Assembly: GCA_036250195.1 (NCBI GenBank)
Contig: JAVHZZ010000011.1
Span: 51,653,311-51,717,310 of the forward strand
DNA length: 64,000 nucleotides
From: Mixophyes australis
Taxonomy: Eukaryota; Chordata; Amphibia; Anura; Limnodynastidae
Direction of reading: 5' to 3'
In this document: positions 55,904-64,000 of the stretch, in pieces
Numbering within the stretch: the stretch's first letter is position 1
Layout: each line of letters opens with the position of its first letter
Program-made: the position numbers and the translations under genes
The notes under the pieces: model-generated
The model's database searches: none
Told to the model about the DNA's origin: nothing
What the model saw: the letters and a program-made list of their open reading frames with translations, nothing else

Positions 55904-58271
55904 CTCCACCATTCTTTGGATGTTGATAGTTGGCAGCGGTGTCACGAATTTTGGTCAATTCTTTTAGACAAGAACAGATGTCAAAATGTTGTCCTGACCC
56001 ATCTGTATCATCCCTGGATCTCTTGGGAAAGCTAGGTTTTTTCCTAGCAGCATTTTAGAAATTGAACGAGGAGACCTCATCCTGTCACGTAACACTTGAG
56101 CTGTCATCTTACTCACCAAGAGCTCCTTGGATCACTTGAGATCTTGGTTAGTTGGAAACAAAGAGAAGACATAGCTCCTAAACCTAGGATTAAGCACAGT
56201 CGCCAAAATGTAGTGATCCGATTTTAAGATTTTGATAACTCTTGGATCCCGATGAAGCGAATAAAGTACTTGATCTACAAATCAGACATACTTAGCGGAA
56301 TTGCTTTGTTTAATCTCCTCCTTCAGTTTCTCAAGCTGCTTTTCCAAAAGTCTAATTAAGGGAATCACTTTGCTCAAGCTAGCAGTGTCTGTACTCACTT
56401 CACAGGTGACTACTTTGAATGGTTTCAGCACCTTGCACAACATGGAAAGTATTCTTCACTGCGCTTGAGTAAAATACATTCCCCCTCCTTTCCCAATGTC
56501 ATGGCTTGTGGAGTAAGCATGGATGGCTTTTCGCTGTTCCTCCATCCCCACAAGCATATAAAGGGTGGAAATCACCTTGTCACCACCTCTTGCTTCAGTT
56601 GGTGGCAGGGCAAATTAAATTGTTCTTGTAGCTGCTGTAATCTCCTACATGCTGTTGCAGAATGGCGGAAATGTCCATATATTTTATGGGCTACAGACAA
56701 CATCTCCTGCATGTCCCTGTCATTTTTCAAAAAGCTCTGCACCACCAAGGTGATTGTGTGAGCAAAACAGGGTATGTGATGGAATTCACCCAGCTGTAAT
56801 GCTCTCACAATATTGGTGGCATTATAGGAAATGACATATCCTGAGGAGAGTCAAAGCGGGATAAGCCATGTTGCAAAGACATCCCTTAGTTTTTGTAACA
56901 GATTGTCAGCGGTATGCCTACCTCTGAAAAATGTGACGTAGTTGGTTACATGCTGCTGCTGTTCCTGCTGGTGAAGGTGAATCACCAACCTAGTGGGCTG
57001 TCACAGTCATATAATCTTTAGTTTGCCCAGTTCCGCTTTTCCACTTTTCTGTGGTTAGATAGACAGTGTGTAGAATAGCATTTTGTAGCACAATTATAAA
57101 AATTTTCTGAACCTTCTTGTACAGCTGAGGAATAGCTTTTCTTGTAAAATAGTGTGGTGATAGAATTTGATAACGGGGACAGCAAACCTCAATTAACTGT
57201 CTATAACCAGCTGCATTAATAGTGGATATTGGGTGCAAATCTATTACTAGCATAGTCATCATGGCGTCTGTGATCTCCTTTGCGACTGGGTAACAGCTTT
57301 CACACTTGCTTTCTCTTGCAAAGGATTGTTTGACAGTCAATTGCTGTAAACTACTAGTAGTCTTCTTCTTGGTCTGCAGCAGCAGCAGCGGCGAGACTAA
57401 TGCTCAAGAATTCTTCTGAGGAATCCAGGATAGTGGAGGAGTCATCTAGCCTTAGCAACTTGGATGCAGGACTAACTCCGATCGCTACAGAGGATAATGA
57501 TCAGGGTAATGCTGTGGGTGTAGATTGCAGGTGCCTGGGATCCAGGTGAGAGAAGGAAGGTAGCTGATGCTGGACTGCTTGTTGTTATTGTTTTAGCAAT
57601 AAGTTTGAGATTTTCCCAACAGTTTACCATGAACTCGCTTCAAATTGCATAACATGGATGATGTTCCTAGATGGTTAAGGTTCCTACCTCTACCTCTACT
57701 GCATTACAAATACTACAAATGGCTAGACAACTGTTGTCAGGATTTTGGTAAAAATAAATCCACACATAAGAGGTGGATATTTTGGTCTTATGCCCAGGCA
57801 TGACAATGGCCTTCTATCACATGCAAGAACCTCTTCCACTGGTGATGGACTTCCACAAAAAACATCATCCTCATCAATATCCTCATTAGCGCCATCGTCA
57901 ACTACACAAATATCCCCCTCATCCTGTTGCAGTTCCAAATTGGCACCCTCAATTTGTGTATCACCGGCTACATTTAGGCTGCTCATCCACACATCTGCAG
58001 AAATTGTGAAAGGAGGCTTATTTATGAATACAGTATCAGAAAGGTCAGGCTTACACCTAGCACTCATGGATAGACTCTCCTCAGGGATTTGTGTCATATC
58101 TGAATCTGAACATATTGTTTCTTCTAATGCCTTACTGTTTTCTTCCAGCTCGACTTTTACACATAAAAGTATTTGGGCACCATTTTTTAAGTCAGAATGA
58201 CAAGGTCTTGTATTCTCATGACTGACCTTACAAGAAGATGACTCACTGACAGTTGCAGAACTAGCACTCAT
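55904..58271 (-). pseudogene. hAT transposase of copy 3, lacking hATC
   Basis: The minus strand carries an N-terminal acidic region (58271-57723), BED finger remnants (about 57760-57600), core pieces with LDLHPISTINAAGY (57340-56990) and LTTEKWKSGTGQ, and the HIPCFAHTI block (56808-56572). The order and spacing match copy 1. Stops and frameshifts separate the pieces. The region around 56755-56775 is the uninterrupted version of the site where the chromovirus sits in copy 1. Confidence 0.8.
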
Positions 58272-58440
58272 AGAGGAAGGCGAAGGCCTGATTCCTTCCT
58301 TGCCACTGCATGTTAGAATGGCATTTTGGCAATTTGATTTTTTTTAGCACTTAACTTTGAATGGATTACAGGTGTTTTTTTCTTTACCAAGGCAAAAGGT
58401 GCTTTTTTACATTTTTGTTTCCCGGACTTATAAACACTAT

Positions 58441-58773
58441 GGGCCTGATTCATTAAGGATCTTAACTTGAGAAACTTCTTATTTCAGTCTCCTGGACAAA
58501 ACCATGATACAATGCAAGGGGAGCAAATTACTATTTTGTTTTGCACATAAGTCAAATACTGACTGTTTTTTCATGTAGCACACAAATACTTGATAGCTTA
58601 TTTGTACACTGAAATTTAAAGTTGATATTTGTGTGCTACATGAAAAAACAGTCAGTATTTAATTTATGTGCAAAGCAAAATAGTAATTTGCACCCCTTGC
58701 ATTGCAACATGGCTTTGTCCAGGAGACTGAAATAAGAAGTTTCTCAAGTTAAGATCCTTAATGAATCAGGCCC
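58441..58773. mobile_element. Palindromic MITE nested in hAT copy 3
   Basis: GGGCCTGATTCATTAAGG at the left and CCTTAATGAATCAGGCCC at the right are exact inverted repeats, and pairing continues for about 130 bases per arm. TAT flanks both sides (58438-58440 and 58774-58776). Copy 1 shows the empty site near 16515-16540 (AACACTATGTACTTTTACAT), so the duplication is TAT or TA. Confidence 0.92.
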
Positions 58774-59434
58774 TATGCACTTAAACATAAGCTTTAGCAG
58801 ATAACGTAGAGGGATTACTATAATCATGAATGGTGCCAGCAGCTGCTTGATCCTCCTGGTCTTCTGTGGACTGATGTGAATTAATTTTGATGACACAGTA
58901 CAAATGTGACTGTAGACTTTTATTTACACTGCCAGCCCTATAATGTGTCTTTCAGCACTGAAAACTGCCACCTCTCCTGTTTGTGGGTGAGCCATAGCAC
59001 AGTACAATGTCACTGTAAACTGCCAAGAGCATTGCCACCCCTCCGCTTTCTCTTTCATTAACGACGCTGCCCAACTGCACTGGAGACTGGCAACAACCCT
59101 GCTACCCGTTCTGTGTCTCTCTGTGAAATGGCGCTGGATGTCCGTGGAGGGCGGTAGAATCCAAAACTCGCAAGATCCGACGACACAACAATGACGTTTT
59201 GCCTTGTTTTCACTTCTGAGGGTGTGCAATTGTACCAAGCTGGCTCAACTCGATACTCAGATCTGCAAAGTTCGGGTGGGCTCAGTTCTCTGAAAACCGA
59301 GCCCAAGCATCCCTAAGTATAGATAATTATAACAGGGAGGTATCCTAAATTCTCCTTAAATGGTGTAACTTTTCAACATCATGTAACAAGGAGTCAATCA
59401 ATGACCTCTATTAGTAGTTGTGATTTGTCACAAA

Positions 59435-60037
59435 AGATTGAGAGTCGCTGAAAGAGGGGAGGGCGACTCAGAGAGAGAGACGCTGAAGGAAGGGAAGGAG
59501 ACACAGAGATAGAAACGCTGAAGGAGGGGAGGTGGACACAGAGAGAGAGATGCTGAAGGAGGGGAGGGGGACACAGAAAGAGAGAGACGCTGAAGGAGGG
59601 GAGGTGGACACAGAGTGAGCTGGCAAAGACGGGGGGGCACAGAGTAAGCTGGCAAATCGGGGGGATGCAGAGTGAGTTGGCAAAGAGGGGGGACGCAGAG
59701 TGAGCTGGCAAAGAGGGGGTCATAGAGTGAGCTGGCAAAGAGGGGGACACAGAGTGCACTGGCAAAGAGCGGGACACAGTGTGAGATGGCAAAGAGAGGG
59801 ACACAGAGTGTGAGATGGCAAAGAGGGGGACACACAGTGTGAGATGGCGAACGGGATACAGTAATATGATGAAGGGGCACAATGTGATGGTGAAGAGGTC
59901 TAAATACATCTTACGTCATTTTAACCCAACTATTTAAAAAACAGGACTACCCGGTAATTATTTTGGCTTAGGGGTGCCTTGGAAAAATTATGGTGACCCT
60001 AAGGATGCCTCGATCTGAGAAAGTTTGGGAACCACTG
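59435..60037. mobile_element. Right part of the non-autonomous hAT, second copy
   Basis: It matches 51433-52035, including the end ...TTTGGGAACCACTG. The left end and central hairpin are absent because the duplication began inside the element. Confidence 0.9.
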
Positions 60038-61493
60038 GGATATACTGTGTAGGGAGTGAGAATACATAGTCAGTTTGAATACACAGACCTGTTTCCTGTT
60101 GTGCATATAGTTTTCAGCTCCAATCTGGCTCACTGATATCAGCCCTTGTCTTCAGATCTTTGCAAATTTTGCAAAGGGTTCTGGCTGGAAAAACACCTCT
60201 GCAGCAGTGTCACCGTCAATGGGGACTATAGCAGTGGCATGCTCATCCCTAACACAGACATGCCGCTTATTACCTGTTAGAGCAACTCACTTTCTGTGGC
60301 GGGTCTTAAGCATTAGCCTATCTAGCCTAGGCTGTCTTCCATCAGAAGTTTGGTTTGGCTTCCTATGTTGTCTAGCAACAATTGACAGCTGTTATGAGCA
60401 TGAGCAGAACTATCTATTCAATTTCATTAATTCTGAAAGTTTTCTGCTGAGGTCATCAAGAAGTGCCTTTAGTCATATAAAAGGAACCTTCTTGCTTTGG
60501 TCCCTGCCTTAGACAAATTTGACCTACCTTTTGTCTTAACCCTTTGATATCCTGTTTGCTGACCTGCTATACCGTGTATTGGCCTAGCTTTGGACTCTGC
60601 ACTCGCTCTTTATTATTCCTTTGGCATCCTGCTTCCTAATGTGACTATTACCGTGTACTGACCTGGCTAAGACAAGTGGACTTGCTTTCGTTTCATCTTC
60701 TGGAACTTGCTTACTGATATTTACTAACCATTTACTGACATGATTTGCATACTGGTCACGTTGCAGTCTGTTTCCTGGAAGTCTCCTAACTTGACCACCG
60801 CTACATATATCTGTACACACATATTGCATTGTGCAGCCCTGGACATACAGTCTCCGGAGATTAACCCCTTCAGGCTGTACTTTCTTCAAGTCCCCTCAGT
60901 ATTGACCCAAAGGGCTGGGACTCTGGACACTGACTTTATTATTGTGACATTAAGCCTTCAGCCTTCTTCATGTCTGTTTCTGTGCCTGAAAACTGCCTCC
61001 CTTGGATCATCACCTCTACAGTCTCATGGATCACTTTCAGCTAGGTTTCATCAGCAACTCCTTTCTGATCAGCCAACATCCAGTCTTGGAGATCCGATCA
61101 CCAGAATAAGGTAACAGACATTATTAGTTATACTGTTATCATGACAAGCAAACTATCTCTCAGCAGCAACATGTCAGAAGCAGTCCCCGCACTTCTCCTG
61201 TGTGCCAGGGACAGTTGCCTCTCTCTGCCGCTGGGTACTTCCCATTGCCTGACCACTGTTTTACTTCTGCTTCACAGGTTACTGTCCTGGAAGGCTGCGA
61301 CCTGCGCATCCCCAGCTGTGAATTTCAAACTCCCTGATGGGGGTCCCTGTGTGCCAGCCAGAACCTGCTGCCTCCAGATTCAGTAGCGCCAATACCAGCA
61401 AGTAGGCATTATTTTACTTTTCCAGCATGACAGTATACTCTGGCCAAGACAGATGGTACATGTGAACCCACTGCCAAGGAACTGCTTCTTCAC

Positions 61494-61880
61494 ATGGACA
61501 AGTGGGTTGAGCAGCAAGAATCAGATCAGGCCCAGCTGTTTCAGTGTATACAAGGGATGGTTTCCCATCTGGATTCCTTACAATACTCTCTGGCAGCCTC
61601 GCCACCTGTCCCCACAACCTCTTCCTCCTCATCTGCTCCTCCTCCGGTTTTAGCATCTATTGACTCCAATAATCTTCATATTACACCTCTAGAGAAGTAT
61701 GACGGGGACCCCAGGAAGTGCAGAGGTGTCATACAATTTGAGTGGAATTCCGAAAAGGACAAAATGTCCTTTATTATTAATTTACTTTGGTGTGGGCCTC
61801 ACCCCTTTGGGAATGGGATGAACCTATCCTGCAGAACTCAGCTTCCAGAATCCAGAAAAAAGAAAACAGAAGATGTATAA
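61494..61880 (+). pseudogene. Gypsy-type gag fragment (copy B)
   Basis: It is the same 128-codon frame as at 53492-53878, with YDGDPRKCRG. I saw no differences in the translation. It lies in the second copy of the 8-kb duplication. Confidence 0.6.
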
Positions 61881-61949
61881 TGGGGGCACTCTGGGATGCA
61901 AATGTAAAATCATTAAAAATTATCTTTATTATTAAATTTTAAACATATA

Positions 61950-62145
61950 GGGGGGTATTCAATTGACGGCGTGATCGCCGAAAAACGAGCGCTCGAAAAA
62001 TAGTACCGTTAATACGGTAATCTGCGCTTAAAAAACGTTAATACGGTAATTTACTCGCTGGATTTCAGCGAGTAATTACCGTATTAATGGTAATATTTTT
62101 CGAGCGCTCGTTTTTCGGCGATCACGCCGTCAATTGAATACCCCC
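61950..62145. mobile_element. Palindromic MITE (copy B)
   Basis: It is equivalent to 53948-54143. At about 62099 one arm differs by C to T, which improves the pairing of CGAGCGCTCG's neighbours. Confidence 0.88.
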
Positions 62146-62434
62146 ATAGTATTATCCTATTTAATGAAAAAGCCAGTGAAATATTTAAAAACAGAAGTAA
62201 AGGGATGTGAGATAAAATGTAGATCAACTACAAAATCTCTGTTGTCACTTGTGATAATCAATAAATGTGTATTTCACTCTTTATTTTGTGTCAAAGTAAT
62301 TTGTATCCACTAATTCATAATCTCAATAAAATTTCATATCACTTGGTGATTAATATTTGCTGTAGGGGTATATCATTATTTCTCCTTACTTAAAACATTA
62401 AGCAACATAAGTGCAATATAATCACCATTAATGG

Positions 62435-64000
62435 TAGAGATGCTCACTGACCCCCGTGTTTTTGTTTTTGTTTTGGATCTGGATTAAGTTTGTGTTTTGG
62501 TTTTGGTTCTGATTTTGGCAAAACCGCCCTTGTGTGTTTTGGTTTTGGATCTGTATGTTTTTTGAAAGATTGCTAAAATATGCTAAAATCACATAATTTT
62601 GCACTTGTTTTGTTCCTACATTATTATTGACCTCAACAACACTAATTATCAGTCATTTTTAGTCACTTTTGACCACCTCACAGGTCACTATATTATTTTC
62701 ATACACTTTTGGACAAAGACTGCAGCGAGCTGGCTTGATGTTAATCGACAGAGAAACAACACAAACACATCTAGGAAACATTGCCACACAGCAGTGGCAG
62801 ATAAAAAAGAAAAGTGATGCAAGATGGAATTGTCCTTGGGCATTCCCACCCACCCTTATGTAAGATATTGAAAAGGACAGAGCAAAAAAGGAGATTAAAG
62901 ATACTGCACAAGCAGACATGGTTTAATAATGTAGAGTTCACTGTCCATGTCTGCTCATGCAGCATCTTTAATCTCCTTCTCCTTTTTGGTTACCTCCTTC
63001 TCATCCCTGAAGAACTGGCAAACTTATGTAGACACAGGAGTGGATATTACAACTGAAGTGGCATTAGATCTGCTTCAGACACACTGTGACAAGGAACATG
63101 TGGGCAGCATGGAATCCATCATGTTTGGAATGCACTGCATTGGACAGAGATTTAAACCAATATAGATGCAATCGAAGGGGAACGTACTTAAATTAAAACG
63201 TGACCCATTGGATGAAATCACAGATTTAAGAGAGCTTGTACATGAGAGAACTGCGCTTCAGAAGAATAATACAGAGGAGGCCCTAAGGCAGGACGATAAA
63301 TATGTCCAGTTTAAAGAACAGCCAAGAGACCTGAAAAAACAAATAGGTGTGTCACCAGCTGTTGCAGACTAAGCTTTGGAAGATGAAGGTGAGGAGATCG
63401 CAGTCACCCAGAGCACGCCTATAACACAGTTGGGGATGGGGAACCCAGTGAAAACAAAGTATGTGGTCACACATATGAGAGAGAAGCAATTGAATGGATC
63501 ACTGAAAACTAACTTCAGAAGGGTAAATCCGCCAGGTGTCCAAAAATTGGCTGTGATCACTCTGGCATGAGTATATCAGATCTTGTTCCAGACAATGCAC
63601 TAAAAAGAGCTATTCATTGACATTCACAGCAAAAAGCAAGATCATCACTAAGCTCTGAATCTACCCAGTCCCCAAAAAATATAATATAGCTAGGTACCTT
63701 TGACGTAAGGTGCAGGATACAAACACTTTGTGCAATACTGATGAAACAGCAGCAAAGTTAAAGGTTTGAGTAATACATATACACGTCTATTTAGACATTC
63801 ATGCTATACACGTCTATTTAGACATTCATGCTGCTAACATTACTTCTGCAAGAAACGTTGTTCTTTGTTAATAAAACTTTTGTCTTTAAAAAATAAATAA
63901 ATAATAATACTCCACCATTCTTTGGATGTTGATAGTTGGCAGCGGTGTCACGAATTTTGGTCAATTCTTTTAGACAAGAACAGATGTCAAAATGTTGTCC
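62435..64000 (-). mobile_element. Left part of hAT copy 3, second copy, cut by window end
   Basis: The left end TAGAGATGCTCACTGACC is at 62435, and the sequence follows 54433-55994 with a 4-base insertion (CACT) near 62686. It includes the NSMCE2 retrocopy. Confidence 0.9.
62883..63909 (+). pseudogene. NSMCE2: Processed pseudogene of NSMCE2, copy B
   Basis: It is the second copy of the retrocopy at 54877-55903. The ATG is at 62947, with the same in-frame stops (63163-63165 and 63370-63372), the same one-base insertion in the SP-RING, AATAAA and A-rich tail. Three base differences lie in the coding part (near 63058, 63118 and 63191). Shared damage shows the gene was already dead before the 8-kb duplication. 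Confidence 0.85.

Larger units (their letters stand above)
54433..59315 (-). mobile_element. Large hAT DNA transposon (copy 3) carrying an NSMCE2 retrocopy
   Basis: The left end TAGAGATGCTCACTGACC matches copy 1; the right end ...AAGCATCCCTA is mutated. I see no matching 8-bp duplication (ATTAATGG against AGTATAGA). Compared with copy 1, the stretch equivalent to about 7711-8267, which encodes the hATC domain, is missing, and the retrocopy at 54877-55903 occupies that position. A MITE is nested at 58441-58773. Confidence 0.88.
51433..59434. repeat. 8-kb duplication, first copy
   Basis: From 51433 the sequence matches 59435 onward at an offset of 8,002 bp, becoming 8,006 bp after a 4-base indel near 54682. 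I noticed about ten differences in the 4.56 kb that can be compared. The unit starts inside the minisatellite of the hAT at 50863 and ends 119 bp beyond the hAT at 54433-59315. Confidence 0.95.
59435..64000. repeat. 8-kb duplication, second copy (runs off the window)
   Basis: It matches 51433-55994 in the same orientation. It joins 59434 directly, so the two copies are in tandem. The end of the second copy is outside the window. Confidence 0.95.

Noticed and set aside
54433..59315. An 8-bp target-site duplication for hAT copy 3
   Set aside because: The flanks ATTAATGG and AGTATAGA do not match; either they decayed or a rearrangement moved one end.

Overview
The window looks like gene-poor nuclear DNA from a vertebrate with a large, repeat-rich genome, most likely an amphibian and probably a frog. 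I base this on the mixture of elements: a DIRS-type tyrosine-recombinase retrotransposon, a chromodomain Ty3/gypsy element, a class I (gamma/epsilon-like) endogenous retrovirus, L2-type LINE 3' ends, several hAT families with 8-bp target-site duplications, and palindromic MITEs. The species is inference. I found no intact host gene, tRNA, rRNA or CRISPR array. The only host-gene sequence I recognise is a processed pseudogene of NSMCE2.

Layout. About 1-1.3 kb is low-complexity sequence with a CCAAT-box cluster. A DIRS-like element on the minus strand follows (about 1.3-6.6 kb), broken by a non-autonomous hAT (5479-6370). A 10-kb hAT element of autonomous type (7242-17273, transposase on minus) carries a nested chromovirus with both LTRs (9134-14794). 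A nearly full-length ERV (19812-29002) has broken gag and pol, an uninterrupted 596-codon env and a truncated 3' LTR. Then come two head-to-tail Helitron-like units with an internal palindrome (30.0-30.8 kb), a TA microsatellite, an LTR with a leucine-tRNA-like primer site, a 2-kb non-autonomous hAT (31903-33893), and a decayed ERV pol on the minus strand (about 33.95-35.44 kb). The 35.5-38.8 kb stretch is AT-rich and unrecognised.

A second copy of the large hAT family (38791-42525) has an internally inverted middle. It is followed by a region with a hammerhead-ribozyme-like motif (43.1 kb), MITEs, an L1-like fragment and an L2 LINE (about 46.4-48.4 kb). A non-autonomous hAT (50863-52035), a gypsy 5' fragment, a palindromic MITE and a third large hAT (54433-59315) complete the unit. 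This third hAT holds the NSMCE2 retrocopy where its own hATC domain should be. From 59435 to the window end the sequence repeats 51433 onward with very few differences, at an offset of 8,002-8,006 bp: either a recent tandem duplication or an assembly or haplotype artefact.

These elements do not form a pathway. The main information is the order of insertions. Target-site duplications and 'empty sites' in sister copies within the same window allow several insertions to be ordered: large hAT before chromovirus, hAT copy 3 before its MITE, and all of these before the 8-kb duplication. The points most worth following up are the NSMCE2-carrying hAT, the open env, the near-identical duplication, the hammerhead-like element, and a hairpin with outward-facing splice donors shared by three non-autonomous hAT elements.
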